Positions 16,762-25,023 are shown, counted from the stretch's first letter. The stretch: DNA of 64,000 nucleotides from Bradyrhizobium sp. CCGUVB1N3 (GCF_024199925.1 NZ_JANADR010000001.1:930001-994000), one strand, 5' to 3'. Made by a program: numbers and translations. Notes: generated by a model from the letters alone, not told the origin.

Positions 16762-17494
16762 GATAACGTGCCTTCAGCGCGTCGCGTTCTGGCGCGCCAA
16801 TCTTGAGACCATCGCGCAAGTAGGTTTCCAGGTCGCCATAGTCGGCGCGCACGGCTTCGAAGCCGGCTTCGAGATAGGAGGCCTCTACCGAGCCAATCGC
16901 GTCGCGGACGTCCTGCGGCAGTTCGGATGCCGCCGACGGATCGCGGCGGTAGAACCGGTTTGTCAGCAGATAGTCCTCCGCGATGGTCTCCTTGGGCACG
17001 CCGAGCGCATGAAGGATCAACGCGCAGGCAAAACCGGTGCGGTCCTTGCCGGCCGTGCAGTGGATGACGAGCGGCGCGCGGTCCTCCAGGAGATGACCGA
17101 ACAGCGCGCGAAAGCTGTGCGTGTTGTGGCGGACATAGTTGCGGTAGGATTCGCGCATGATCTCGAGCGCAACGGGCGCGGTCAACGTGCCCTCGGCCAT
17201 CTGTGCCCTGAGCGCTGCTACAACTGTCGGCTCGATCGGCAGCGAATGCGTGGTGATCTCGCGCACACCGCACAGCGCGTCCGCACGCTCCTCGACGCCT
17301 CGGAAATCGAATGCGCTGCGCACGCCGAGACCGCGGACGATCTCGACATCGGCTTTGGTGAGGAGACCAAGATGATTGGAGCGGAAAAGGTGTCGCCAAC
17401 GCGTCTGCCGGCCATCGGCGGTCAGGTAACCGCCGAGGTCGCGAAAATTGCTGGCACCTTGCAAGGCGAGATGGCGGGCAGGGGAGTCTGACAT
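16751..17494 (-). CDS. Tyrosine-protein phosphatase family protein
   Basis: This 247-residue protein carries NFRDLGGYLTADGRQTRWRHLFRSNHL at the N terminus, typical of the bacterial Y_phosphatase3 group, and the catalytic P-loop VIHCTAGKDRTGFA (C-x5-R with the extra K and D of this group) near residue 145. An aspartate general acid is probably in the FDFRGVEERAD region. Relatives dephosphorylate phosphotyrosine or phosphoinositides; no partner kinase is adjacent. The gene is divergent from an MliC-like gene and overlaps the SGNH gene end. Confidence 0.88.
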   Translation of the reverse strand: MSDSPARHLALQGASNFRDLGGYLTADGRQTRWRHLFRSNHLGLLTKADVEIVRGLGVRSAFDFRGVEERADALCGVREITTHSLPIEPTVVAALRAQMAEGTLTAPVALEIMRESYRNYVRHNTHSFRALFGHLLEDRAPLVIHCTAGKDRTGFACALILHALGVPKETIAEDYLLTNRFYRRDPSAASELPQDVRDAIGSVEASYLEAGFEAVRADYGDLETYLRDGLKIGAPERDALKARYLKP

Positions 17495-17578
17495 AAGGTT
17501 GGCCTGGGCTATGGTGCCGGCGGAATCGGCCGCGGGGCTCGCGCGCGATATACTTGAACTCTGTTACAGGGGGCGAAC

Positions 17579-17887
17579 ATGGACCGGCACAAGGCCATTA
17601 TTTTGGCTATCGCTGTCGCGGCAGGCGGAACCTTGCGTGTGACCGGCGCGAAGGCGCAGACCTTTCAGGGCTATCATTGCGCTGATGGTACCCAGTTCAT
17701 CGTGGCATTCTACGCGGACGACAAGCGCGCCTTCATGCAGATCGACGGCGGCGCCATTCCGCTCGCCAAGCGGCTGACGCTGTCGGGTGCGCGTTACTCC
17801 GGCGCCGGGGTCACGCTGAAGATCGGCAAGACCGGTACCACGGTCAAGCATCTGAAGCGGCCCATCACCGCCTGCGAACTGAGCTGA
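17579..17887 (+). CDS. MliC-like lysozyme-inhibitor family protein
   Basis: The 102-residue protein has a signal peptide (KAIILAIAVAAGGTLRVTGAKAQ) and then TFQGYHCADGTQFIVAFYADDKRAFMQIDGGAIPLAKRLTLSGARYS. The YxCxDG opening, the internal strands and the final cysteine (ITACELS) match the MliC/PliC fold, which inhibits C-type lysozyme in the periplasm. No lipobox is visible, so it is probably soluble. GGGGGC near 17570 serves as the ribosome-binding site. A terminator follows at 17911-17946. Confidence 0.78.
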   Translation: MDRHKAIILAIAVAAGGTLRVTGAKAQTFQGYHCADGTQFIVAFYADDKRAFMQIDGGAIPLAKRLTLSGARYSGAGVTLKIGKTGTTVKHLKRPITACELS

Positions 17888-17910
17888 GCGCAAGAATCAA
17901 AACAAGAATC

Positions 17911-17946
17911 AAAAAGGGCCGAAACGATCCCGTTTCGACCCTTTTC
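17911..17946 (+). terminator. Rho-independent terminator, probably bidirectional
   Basis: AAAAGGGCCGAAACG and CGTTTCGACCCTTTT form a 15-bp stem with one mismatch around a short loop, ending in TTTT. It lies between the convergent MliC-like and DUF2735 genes. Confidence 0.8.
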
Positions 17947-18000
17947 AGACTTCCGCCGGGCGCTTGCGAGCGCGGGGCGGCACCGAAGGCAACGCAGGCA

Positions 18001-18204
18001 TCAGCGATCCCATTTCGGCTTGGCTTCCTCGATCGCCTCCTGGTGATACCAGCTGCCGCTGCAGATCGTCTCGACGACGGGCGACGAGACATGATCGGCC
18101 GGCAGCCTGGCCTCGCCATAGCGACGACCGCCGAGAGCCGCGCGGCCCCCGACAGGGAATTGGTAGATCGTGGCCGACCCTTGGCCCAAGTTCGTGTTCA
18201 TCAT
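18001..18204 (-). CDS. DUF2735 protein
   Basis: The 67-residue protein opens MMNTNLGQGSATIYQFPVGG and continues RAALGGRRYGEARLPADHVSSPVVETICSGSWYHQEAIEEAKPKW. The SATIYQFP motif and the tail are the DUF2735 signature. It is divergent from glnII, a position this small protein often occupies in rhizobia, which suggests a link to nitrogen control; its biochemical role is unknown. The start could be either of the two adjacent ATGs (18204 or 18201). Confidence 0.82.
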   Translation of the reverse strand: MMNTNLGQGSATIYQFPVGGRAALGGRRYGEARLPADHVSSPVVETICSGSWYHQEAIEEAKPKWDR

Positions 18205-18641
18205 TGCGGTATCTCCTTCAGCCGGAGCGCTTGACCTCCATGGTGCGCCCGACTCGTTCGCTTATGGTTACTGGGTCACCCCATATTGGCCCTGCTTGTC
18301 GAAATGCAAAGTGCTGAAAAGGGCATCATTATTGGCCTAATTTGTAGGCAGTGATGCCTCTGCACCCTGCAAGGCAGGTTCCAGGTGACCAACGCTTGGG
18401 CCATTGCGAAGGTTGCGAGGAAGCAGCCAGGGACTTCGCGAAAATTGCGAGCGGTTGGCGCTGCTTTAGCCGGCGGGCAAGTGCAACGCGGTACATGCTG
18501 TGAAATCGGGCGCTTTCCGCGATTTTTTTGCGGTGCGGGGTAACGCAAAGGTGCGCTGCTTTGACGCACGACGCTGTGGATTGCCGGCGGGGCCCTGAGC
18601 CTGAGGAGCGGTGGTGGAAAACGTCCCGCAATGCGGCGTTT
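18205..18641. promoter_or_regulatory. Upstream regulatory region of glnII and DUF2735
   Basis: This stretch of about 440 bp between divergent genes carries no convincing frame. It holds GTGCG-N9-CGCAC (18551-18569) about 75 bp upstream of the sigma-54 promoter, a plausible position for an enhancer-binding protein, although it does not match the usual NtrC consensus. The region must also contain the DUF2735 promoter, which I could not identify. Confidence 0.45.
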
Positions 18642-18657
18642 TGGCACGCGAAATGCT
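18642..18657 (+). promoter_or_regulatory. Sigma-54 (RpoN) -24/-12 promoter of glnII
   Basis: TTGGCACGCGAAATGCT carries GG at 18643-18644 and GC at 18655-18656, exactly 10 bp apart, and matches TGGCAC in the -24 element. It lies about 85 bp before the glnII ATG. RpoN/NtrC control of glnII is established for rhizobia. Confidence 0.88.
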
Positions 18658-18741
18658 TGTAAAGCGCCGGCCGATGGTGGCCGGGTACAACGTGCGGGGG
18701 CCACCGGTCCCCACCTTTCGCATCATCTACAGAGAGGCTCA

Positions 18742-19776
18742 ATGACCAAGTACAAGCTCGAGTACATCTGGCTCGACGGATATACGCCGACTCCGAATTT
18801 GCGCGGCAAAACTCAGATCAAGGAATTCGCGTCGTTCCCGACGCTCGAGCAGCTTCCGCTCTGGGGCTTCGATGGCTCCTCCACCCAGCAGGCCGAAGGC
18901 CACAGCTCCGATTGCGTGCTGAAGCCGGTCGCGGTGTTCCCGGACGGCGCCCGCACCAACGGCGTGCTCGTGATGTGCGAAGTCATGATGCCTGACGGCA
19001 AGACCCCGCATGCGTCCAACAAGCGCGCCACGATCCTCGACGACGCCGGCGCATGGTTCGGCTTCGAGCAGGAATACTTCTTCTACAAGGACGGCCGTCC
19101 GCTCGGCTTCCCGTCGTCCGGCTATCCGGCCCCGCAGGGTCCGTACTACACCGGCGTCGGCTACTCGAACGTCGGCGACGTCGCTCGCAAGATCGTCGAA
19201 GAGCACCTCGACCTCTGCCTGACCGCCGGCATCAACCATGAAGGCATCAACGCCGAAGTCGCGAAGGGCCAGTGGGAATTCCAGATCTTCGGCAAGGGCT
19301 CCAAGACCGCTGCCGACCAGATGTGGATGGCCCGCTACCTGATGCTGCGCCTCACCGAGAAGTACGGCATCGACATCGAATTCCACTGCAAGCCGCTCGG
19401 CGACACCGACTGGAACGGCTCGGGCATGCACGCCAACTTCTCGACCGAGTACATGCGTACGGTCGGTGGCAAGGAGTATTTCGAGGCGCTGATGGCGGCC
19501 TTCGACAAGAACCTCATGGACCACATCGCCGTCTACGGCCCGGACAACGACAAGCGTCTGACCGGCAAGCACGAGACCGCGCCCTGGAACAAGTTCAGCT
19601 ATGGCGTGGCCGACCGCGGTGCTTCGATCCGCGTTCCGCATTCCTTCGTCAACAACGGCTACAAGGGCTATCTGGAAGACCGTCGTCCGAACTCGCAGGG
19701 CGACCCATACCAGATCGCTTCGCAGATCCTGAAGACGATCTCGTCCGTGCCGACCGACAAGAAGGCGGTGGCCTAA
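18742..19776 (+). CDS. glnII: Glutamine synthetase type II
   Basis: The 344-residue protein is the eukaryotic-type GSII used by rhizobia alongside GlnA. It shows YKLEYIWLDGYTPTPNLRGKT at the start, WGFDGSSTQQAEGHSSDC, FGFEQEYFFY (metal-site glutamates), GINHEGINAEVAKGQWEFQ, the ATP-loop histidine in NGSGMHANFST and RGASIRVP. It condenses glutamate and ammonia with ATP. GSII is not adenylylated and is instead controlled mainly by transcription, consistent with the sigma-54 promoter at 18642. ATG 18742 gives the family's usual length. A strong terminator follows. Confidence 0.97.
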   Translation: MTKYKLEYIWLDGYTPTPNLRGKTQIKEFASFPTLEQLPLWGFDGSSTQQAEGHSSDCVLKPVAVFPDGARTNGVLVMCEVMMPDGKTPHASNKRATILDDAGAWFGFEQEYFFYKDGRPLGFPSSGYPAPQGPYYTGVGYSNVGDVARKIVEEHLDLCLTAGINHEGINAEVAKGQWEFQIFGKGSKTAADQMWMARYLMLRLTEKYGIDIEFHCKPLGDTDWNGSGMHANFSTEYMRTVGGKEYFEALMAAFDKNLMDHIAVYGPDNDKRLTGKHETAPWNKFSYGVADRGASIRVPHSFVNNGYKGYLEDRRPNSQGDPYQIASQILKTISSVPTDKKAVA

Positions 19777-19821
19777 GATCCTCCCGGCCCGGACCTTGGG
19801 GGCTTGGTCCGGGTTGGCTCT

Positions 19822-19857
19822 AAATCCGCCGAGGCCGAAAGGCTTCGGCGGATTTTT
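19822..19857 (+). terminator. Rho-independent terminator of glnII
   Basis: A 15-bp stem (one G-U pair) closes a GAAA tetraloop and ends in TTTTT. A second, weaker hairpin (CCCGGACC with GGTCCGGG) lies just upstream, between the stop and this one. Confidence 0.92.
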
Positions 19858-19977
19858 GCATTTTGATGACAGTTGGCGATATCGAGCGTTTGGTCTGGGC
19901 GCACGAAACTTTGTCTCTCACGGCTGAAAGCGGGATAGACTGGCGCCTCGGATGCGCGCAGGCCGGGGACACGGCTG

Positions 19978-20682
19978 GTGTTGGAAGGTTTCTACAAGGT
20001 ACGGTTTCAGCTCGGCGAAGCTGTTGGTCGCAGCGTGATGCATGTCGGCGACGGCAGGATGCTTGGCGGCAATTCGGCCTTTGCCCATATCGGCACTTAT
20101 CAGAAGACGGGCGAGGAGGTCGCCATCGTCATCAAGACCGTGCGCCATAATCCCGATCCGAATTATCGCGCGATGGCCGGCACCGATGATGCGACCCTGA
20201 TCGCGAAGGGCTTGCCGGACGGCGATCTCTACCGTTTCAAGGGCGAGCTGAAGGAGTTGCCCGGCGTGCCCTTCCAGTCGGTGATGATGCCGATCAGGGA
20301 GGACGAGGTGCCGATCGCCGGCGGCGTCGGGGAGGGCGGCATCGCCAACGGTCTCTACTCGATCCATCTGCGGATGCTGGATGGCATCGAAGGGGGCCTC
20401 ACCGGCGTCATGCTGCTCAACCAGGGGCGCATCCTCGGCGGCGATGCCTCGTTCTATTATATAGGCAGCTACACGGCCGCGAACGGCCGCTGGAAGGGGC
20501 AGATCCTGAACCAGGAGCACACGCCCGCACGCGATGAAAATCCGGTGTTGGGCGGGCATGAGGTCGGCATCGGCTTCTCCGGCACGTATGACGACGAGCA
20601 GGCGGTGCTGGAAGCCACCGCGCTCGCCGGCAAACGCAGCCTGCGGCTGACCGCGGCGCTGAAGCTGATGCATCGCGCCTGA
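19978..20682 (+). CDS. GrlR-like protein, tandem domains
   Basis: The 234-residue protein consists of two GrlR-like domains. Domain 1 (about residues 1-105) begins LEGFYKVRFQLGEAVGRSVMHVGDGRMLGGNSAFAHIGTY. Domain 2 (about 120-234) begins NGLYSIHLRMLDGIEGGLTGVMLLNQGRILGGDASFYYIGSY and closes LAGKRSLRLTAALKL. The start is GTG 19978, with only a weak upstream GGGGA; TTG 19981 is the alternative. It follows the glnII terminator by 120 bp, so it is probably its own unit. It is a paralogue of the genes at 14871 and 22512. No signal peptide is seen, so it is presumably cytosolic. Confidence 0.78.
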   Translation: MLEGFYKVRFQLGEAVGRSVMHVGDGRMLGGNSAFAHIGTYQKTGEEVAIVIKTVRHNPDPNYRAMAGTDDATLIAKGLPDGDLYRFKGELKELPGVPFQSVMMPIREDEVPIAGGVGEGGIANGLYSIHLRMLDGIEGGLTGVMLLNQGRILGGDASFYYIGSYTAANGRWKGQILNQEHTPARDENPVLGGHEVGIGFSGTYDDEQAVLEATALAGKRSLRLTAALKLMHRA

Positions 20683-20701
20683 TTGGATGTTTCGGAGAAC
20701 C

Positions 20702-21388
20702 ATGGAAAACACCATCCGCATGCTCTCGACGCTCGGCCTGATGGGGGCGATGCGCAACCTGTCCTCCGCCTACGAAGCCGCGACGGGTGTCCACATCGAC
20801 GCCGACTTCGCGCCGACCCAGGCGCTGCTCAAGCGTCTGCGCGACGGCGAGGCCGCCGATCTCGTGATCCTGACGCGCGAAGGCCTCGACGAGGTCATCG
20901 CCGAGGGCCGCGTGGTGGCGGAAAGCGCTGCTGATCTCGCGCGCTCCCATGTCGGCATCGCCGTGCGGGCAGGAGAGGCGCATCCTGATATTTCCAGCGA
21001 GAGCGCCTTGCGCAAGACGCTGCTTGCGGCGCGATCCGTCGCCTATTCGCGGCTGGGCGCGAGCGGGATCTACCTTGCCGAGCTGATCGGACGGATGGGC
21101 ATTGTGGCCGAGATCAATGCCAGGGCGACCATCGTGCAGCAGGGCTTTACCGCGGAACGGCTCATCAGCGGCGAGGCCGATCTGGCCGTGCAGCAGATCA
21201 GCGAGTTGAAGCAGGTCGAAGGCATCGAAGTGGTCGGACCTATCCCGCTCGCATTGCAGACGCCGGCGCTGTTCTCGGCCGGTCGCATGACAACGGCGAC
21301 GAATGCTGAGGCCGCGGATCGTCTGTTGCGCTATCTGGCCTCGCCCGAGGTTGCGCCCGTGCTGCGGCGATCGGGCCTCGAGCCTTGA
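20702..21388 (+). CDS. Periplasmic-binding-fold protein without signal peptide (ModA-like)
   Basis: The 228-residue protein has a type II substrate-binding fold: IRMLSTLGLMGAMRNLSSAYEAATGVHIDADFAPTQALLKRLRDGEAADLVILTREGLDEVI, a pattern seen in ModA-like solute-binding proteins. However, the N terminus (MENTIRML) has no signal peptide and no permease or ATPase gene is adjacent. It may therefore act as a cytosolic sensor rather than a transporter part. ATG 20702 follows GGAG at 20694-20697 with slightly short spacing; ATG 20687 is the alternative. The stop overlaps the upstream extension of the following Sel1 gene. Confidence 0.7.
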   Translation: MENTIRMLSTLGLMGAMRNLSSAYEAATGVHIDADFAPTQALLKRLRDGEAADLVILTREGLDEVIAEGRVVAESAADLARSHVGIAVRAGEAHPDISSESALRKTLLAARSVAYSRLGASGIYLAELIGRMGIVAEINARATIVQQGFTAERLISGEADLAVQQISELKQVEGIEVVGPIPLALQTPALFSAGRMTTATNAEAADRLLRYLASPEVAPVLRRSGLEP

Positions 21389-21420
21389 ATTCGCCAACGC
21401 CCGGACGCAACCTTCTGGCC

Positions 21421-22272
21421 ATGCGGACAGCTCTCTGCGCCATTCTCCTGACGTTCGTGGCACCGCTCGCCGCACATGCGCAGTCGGCCGATCTCGTGCT
21501 GTGCGATCGCCTGGCGGCCGATCTCGTGCTGTGCGATCGCCTGGCGGCCGATCCCAGCGATCCCGACAAGCCGGCTGACGTGAAGGGGGTGGCCGAGGTC
21601 GCGAGCGCCGACATCGCGACCGCGATCAAGTTCTGCAAGACGGCGGCAGGCGGCTCGCGCCGCGCGATGTTCGAGCTCGGGCGCGCCTACGCCGCCAATC
21701 GTCAGATGGCGGAGGCGATGGCAGCCTGGCGCAAGGCGGCCGACAAGGGCTCGAGCGCGGCGATGGTCGAGCTCGGCGTGCTCTACGGCACCGGCGCAGG
21801 CGTCGCCAAAGACGAGGCGCAGGCGCGAAAGCTGTTCGAGAAGGCGGCGCAGGCCGGCAACCCCCGCGGCGTCAGCAATCTCGCCGCGCTTGGTGGTTCG
21901 CCCGGAGCAGCTCCGGCCGACCCGGCGCGGGCGCGCGAGCTGCTCGGCAAGGCCGCCGAGACCAACGCGGAGGCGCAGTATCAGCTCGGCCTGATGCTCG
22001 CGAGCGGCGATGGTGGTCAAAAGGACGACGTTGCGGCGCGCGCGCTGTTGGAGAAGGCGGCCGCGCAAAACCACCCGGGCGCGCTGGAGCGGATGGGCGC
22101 GTTCGCGCAGGAAGGCCGTGGCGGTCCGAAGGATGCGACTGCTGCGAAGGCCTATTACGAGCGAGCGGCGGCGCTGGGCGACGAGGACGCCAAGAAGGCA
22201 CTGGAACGCATCCGCTGTCCCTATGCGATCAAGAACAAGCAGGGCCAGCTCGTCACCACGCTTTGCTTCTGA
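21421..22272 (+). CDS. Sel1-repeat (SLR) secreted protein
   Basis: The 283-residue protein has a signal peptide (MRTALCAILLTFVAPLAAHA) and then at least five Sel1-like repeats with the pattern A...LG..Y..G.GV..D...A..L...AA..G, for example AAMVELGVLYGTGAGVAKDEAQARKLFEKAAQAGN. These helical arrays usually mediate protein contacts in the periplasm or outer membrane. ATG 21421 gives a clean signal peptide. Residues just after it contain an exact 10-residue duplication (ADLVLCDRLA twice), which also doubles a cysteine. It is 3' to the binding-fold protein on the same strand, with no gap. Confidence 0.85.
   Translation: MRTALCAILLTFVAPLAAHAQSADLVLCDRLAADLVLCDRLAADPSDPDKPADVKGVAEVASADIATAIKFCKTAAGGSRRAMFELGRAYAANRQMAEAMAAWRKAADKGSSAAMVELGVLYGTGAGVAKDEAQARKLFEKAAQAGNPRGVSNLAALGGSPGAAPADPARARELLGKAAETNAEAQYQLGLMLASGDGGQKDDVAARALLEKAAAQNHPGALERMGAFAQEGRGGPKDATAAKAYYERAAALGDEDAKKALERIRCPYAIKNKQGQLVTTLCF
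21485..21553 (+). repeat. 30-bp perfect in-frame tandem duplication
   Basis: The 30-bp units at 21485-21514 and 21515-21544 are identical, followed by 9 bp of a third. They encode ADLVLCDRLA twice at the mature N terminus of the Sel1 protein. Perfect identity indicates a recent event. Confidence 0.95.
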
Positions 22273-22290
22273 GCCCGTTGCGGGCCGAGT

Positions 22291-22408
22291 AACAAAAAGA
22301 TCGAAAACAACCCCATGCAAAGTAGCCGGGCGGACCGGTGCGATGGATTGCTGATTTAACGAAATTCGTTGACGCGTCGGGCAAATCAGAGGCATGATGG
22401 CATCATCG
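22291..22408. repeat. Fragment of a dispersed intergenic repeat
   Basis: The run from AACAAAAAGATCGAAAACAA through ACGAAATTCGTTGACGCGTC to GGCATGATGGCATCATCGG has the wording of a repeat seen many times between genes in Bradyrhizobium. Recognition is from memory; no frame or terminal inverted repeat supports a complete mobile element. Confidence 0.4.
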
Positions 22409-22511
22409 GAGCGGAAAGCGCCTCTCCAACGAGAGCGCCCTGCGCGCAAAAGCCGGATGGCCTCGGCAAGGCGGCGGTGCTAGGTAGCCCGCGACTAACC
22501 CGCTACTCGAA

Positions 22512-23237
22512 ATGGCTTTCCGGGATCCTTCATTGCTGAACGGGCTCTACAAGGTCGAATACGGCGTCAACGATGCGTTCGGCCGCAGCATCATGTGCAT
22601 GCACAACGGCAAGCTGCTGGGCGGCAATTCCGCCTTTGCACATCTCGGCACCTATGAGGAGCGCGGCGGCGAGATCATCGGAGAGGTGGTCACCCAGCGT
22701 CACAACCACGATCCCTATTACAAGTCGCTGTTGGGCGCTGATGCGATGTCTATCAGCGTGCGCGGCCGGACCCACAGCAATGGCATCCGCTTCGAAGGCG
22801 AGGCGGCGCCGGCGCCCGGCGCGATGTTCTGGGCCGAGCTGACGCGGCTCGATGACGATGCGTTGCCGCCACGAGGCATTGTCGGAGCAGGCGGCATCGC
22901 GAACGGGCTCTACGCGATCCATCTGCGCGCGCTCGATGGTGTCGATGCCGGCCTCTCGGGCGTCATGCTGCTGATGGACGGCCGCATCCTCGGCGGCGAT
23001 GCGTTCTTCTACTATCTCGGCTCGTACTCCTCGGCGGACGGCCGCTGGAAGGGCGAGATGCTCAACCAGGAGCACACGCCGGCGAAGGGCGAGAACCCAG
23101 TGTTCGGCGGCTACGAAGTCGGCATAGGCTTTTCGGGAAGCTGCACCGCTGATAGCGGCGAGCTCGAAGGCGTTGCGCTTGCAGGCAAGCGCAGCCTGCG
23201 CCTTGCAGCTTCGCTCAAGCTGATGCGGCGGGCCTAG
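22512..23237 (+). CDS. GrlR-like protein, tandem domains
   Basis: The 241-residue paralogue of the gene at 19978 keeps the two-domain layout. Domain 1 starts LLNGLYKVEYGVNDAFGRSIMCMHNGKLLGGNSAFAHLGTY. Domain 2 starts NGLYAIHLRALDGVDAGLSGVMLLMDGRILGGDAFFYYLGSYSSADGRWKG and ends LAGKRSLRLAASLKLMRRA. The start at ATG 22512 gives alignment with the other copies. The 3' 282 bp plus about 40 bp downstream have been copied to 25230-25552. It is preceded by a dispersed repeat rather than an operon partner. Confidence 0.8.
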   Translation: MAFRDPSLLNGLYKVEYGVNDAFGRSIMCMHNGKLLGGNSAFAHLGTYEERGGEIIGEVVTQRHNHDPYYKSLLGADAMSISVRGRTHSNGIRFEGEAAPAPGAMFWAELTRLDDDALPPRGIVGAGGIANGLYAIHLRALDGVDAGLSGVMLLMDGRILGGDAFFYYLGSYSSADGRWKGEMLNQEHTPAKGENPVFGGYEVGIGFSGSCTADSGELEGVALAGKRSLRLAASLKLMRRA

Positions 23238-23405
23238 GGCGTGTGCTCGTAGATTCGTCGCGTCTGCTTTGCTGTTACTTGCCGACCTTGCAGGAGCGAC
23301 CGCCAAGTACAGCTCAGGGTCGATTTCGTTGAAAAAGGCCCGGAGCCGACGTAAGAAAACGACTGCGGAATTGCACCAGCCTCCACGCGCACGCTAGGTT
23401 GCGAC

Positions 23406-23870
23406 ATGATCCAGAAGCTGACTGATAAACCAATCTCAATCGCGGCTGACCATCGTGGCGTCGTTTTGAAGGGGCGACTAACCGGGTGGCTGCGTGCCAA
23501 CGGCTACAGCGTGAAGGACTGCGGAACGGACAACGCCACCGAGCGGGTCGATGCGATGGACTACGCGCTTGAGTTGGTAGCTGAAATCAAGGCGAGCCGG
23601 TCCGACTTCGCCATAGGGATATGCGGCAGCGGGCAGATGATGGCAATAACGGCCAACCGCTTTCCCTTCATGCGTGCGACACTCCTTCATACCGCAGCAG
23701 AAAGCGTCCCCGCTCGCGAACATGGTGACGCCAACATGCTGGTCTTAGGCGCGGATGTCACCGATGACGCCACCGCCGAGCATATTCTCAAGACATTTCT
23801 GAACACCCCCGCTCTAGGCGATCGTTACGCCGCGCGTCGAGAACGATTGGCTAAACTCGATATTTTCTAA
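23406..23870 (+). CDS. RpiB/LacA/LacB-family sugar-phosphate isomerase-like protein
   Basis: The 154-residue protein shows the RpiB fold pattern: ISIAADHRGVVLKGRLTGWL near the start, GICGSGQMMAITANRFP with the catalytic-type cysteine, and AREHGDANMLVLGADV with the conserved histidine. The family's C-terminal GGRHQRR is altered to GDRYAARRERL and the DYP motif is replaced by VDAMDYA, so it is a divergent member whose substrate may not be ribose 5-phosphate. It stands alone at the edge of the rearranged stretch with no sugar transport genes nearby. Confidence 0.78.
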   Translation: MIQKLTDKPISIAADHRGVVLKGRLTGWLRANGYSVKDCGTDNATERVDAMDYALELVAEIKASRSDFAIGICGSGQMMAITANRFPFMRATLLHTAAESVPAREHGDANMLVLGADVTDDATAEHILKTFLNTPALGDRYAARRERLAKLDIF

Positions 23871-23891
23871 ATTGTAGAATACGTCTGTGTT

Positions 23892-23940
23892 GGCCCAAAA
23901 TGCGAAGAACTCAACGTGAGCAAATCGGGTCCGCAATGCC
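23892..23940. repeat. ~48-bp repeat, copy 1
   Basis: The stretch containing CAAAATGCGAAGAACTCAAC and GTGAGCAAATCGGGTCCGC recurs at 26070-26116 with a few changes. Both copies lie at junctions within the accessory stretch. It resembles dispersed non-coding repeats of Bradyrhizobium. Confidence 0.65.
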
Positions 23941-24009
23941 ACGCGGAGCGACCTCGTTGAGACGTGCCTCCACTTCGCTGATGGGCCATCAGCAGAAGTA
24001 AGCCCGTGA

Positions 24010-25023
24010 TCAATCGATCACTTCGTCGGCGCGGGCGAGGAGCCCTTCCCGTACAGCCACGCCGAGAGCCTTTGCCGTCTTGAGATTGACTGCCAACCAC
24101 AGCTGGCTTGGAAATTCGATGGGAAGATCACCCGGTTGTGTTCCCCTAAGGATCTTGTCCACAAAATAACCGCAGCGACGATAGCACCAGCGCAAGTCAA
24201 CGCCATAGCTCACAAGACCGCCGTGGATAACATGCTCGCGATACCCGAAGACGGTCGGCAGCCGCTTTTCAAGGGCGATAGTGCCGATCTGCTCGCTCAT
24301 GTTGAGCAGCAGGTTGGTCTGAAGGACAACAGCGACATCGACCTCTTCGTTCGCCAGTGCAGCGAGCGCATCCGGAATGTCCCTCGCCGTACTGGCATCG
24401 GCTTCGACCACGCTGAGGCTCATAGCCCCGCAAGCTGCCGTCAAATCCCCGACTTGAGGCGGACCCTTGGGATCGTTCATATTGGTAAGCAGTCCGACGC
24501 GCCGTGCCTTCGGCGCGATTTCTCGCGCGATTTCAATTTGCTTGGTCGGCAAACCCGCGATGTAGGGCTCAATGCCCGTGACATTTCCTCCCGGGCGAGC
24601 TTCGCTGGCAATCAAGCCGAGATGGACCGCATCGGCAAGCGCGGCACAGACGATCGGTATTGTCGATGTTGCCTTTCGGGCAGCGACGGCTTCCAGTGTT
24701 GCAGGCGCAGCGATGATATCGGGTTTGAGCAGAGCCACCATCTCCTGAATGGATGGTACCCGGTCCCGGAAGATGTCCGTTCGCCGAATGATATCGATGT
24801 TACGGCCTTGCTCGTAACCGAACTCAGAGAGCCCCTTAACAAAATTGCCGAACGTCAAGTCCACTATGAATTGGGGCGTCTTCACACCCGGAGGCGCAGC
24901 TCCTGCCCATGCGATGAGCGGACGTTTTGACACAGACTGCGCGCTTGAGCCCCGACCAAACAACGTTGATCCTGCCGTAGCGCCAATAGCGCTGAGATAT
25001 CCGATGAACTCCCGCCGTCGCAT
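24010..25023 (-). CDS. ABC transporter substrate-binding protein (orphan)
   Basis: The 337-residue protein begins MRRREFIGYLSAIGATAGSTLFGRGSSAQ, a twin-arginine-like signal, and continues with a periplasmic type I binding fold (RPLIAWAGAAPP, then EYGYEQGRNIDI-type segment and GNVTGIEPYIAGLPTKQIEI). It ends RADEVID, as many ABC_sub_bind (PF04392) proteins do. No permease or ATPase gene is adjacent. ATG 25023 was chosen over an in-frame start at 25146 because the twin-arginine motif must be at the N terminus. The ligand is unknown. A 92-bp repeat starts 117 bp upstream of its start. Confidence 0.85.
   Translation of the reverse strand: MRRREFIGYLSAIGATAGSTLFGRGSSAQSVSKRPLIAWAGAAPPGVKTPQFIVDLTFGNFVKGLSEFGYEQGRNIDIIRRTDIFRDRVPSIQEMVALLKPDIIAAPATLEAVAARKATSTIPIVCAALADAVHLGLIASEARPGGNVTGIEPYIAGLPTKQIEIAREIAPKARRVGLLTNMNDPKGPPQVGDLTAACGAMSLSVVEADASTARDIPDALAALANEEVDVAVVLQTNLLLNMSEQIGTIALEKRLPTVFGYREHVIHGGLVSYGVDLRWCYRRCGYFVDKILRGTQPGDLPIEFPSQLWLAVNLKTAKALGVAVREGLLARADEVID

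Noticed and set aside
23238..23405. Sequence between the tandem GrlR-like gene and the RpiB-like gene as an insertion-sequence end
   Set aside because: It has wording reminiscent of dispersed repeats (TTTCGTTGAAAAAGGCCC), but no inverted ends, target duplication or transposase frame were found.
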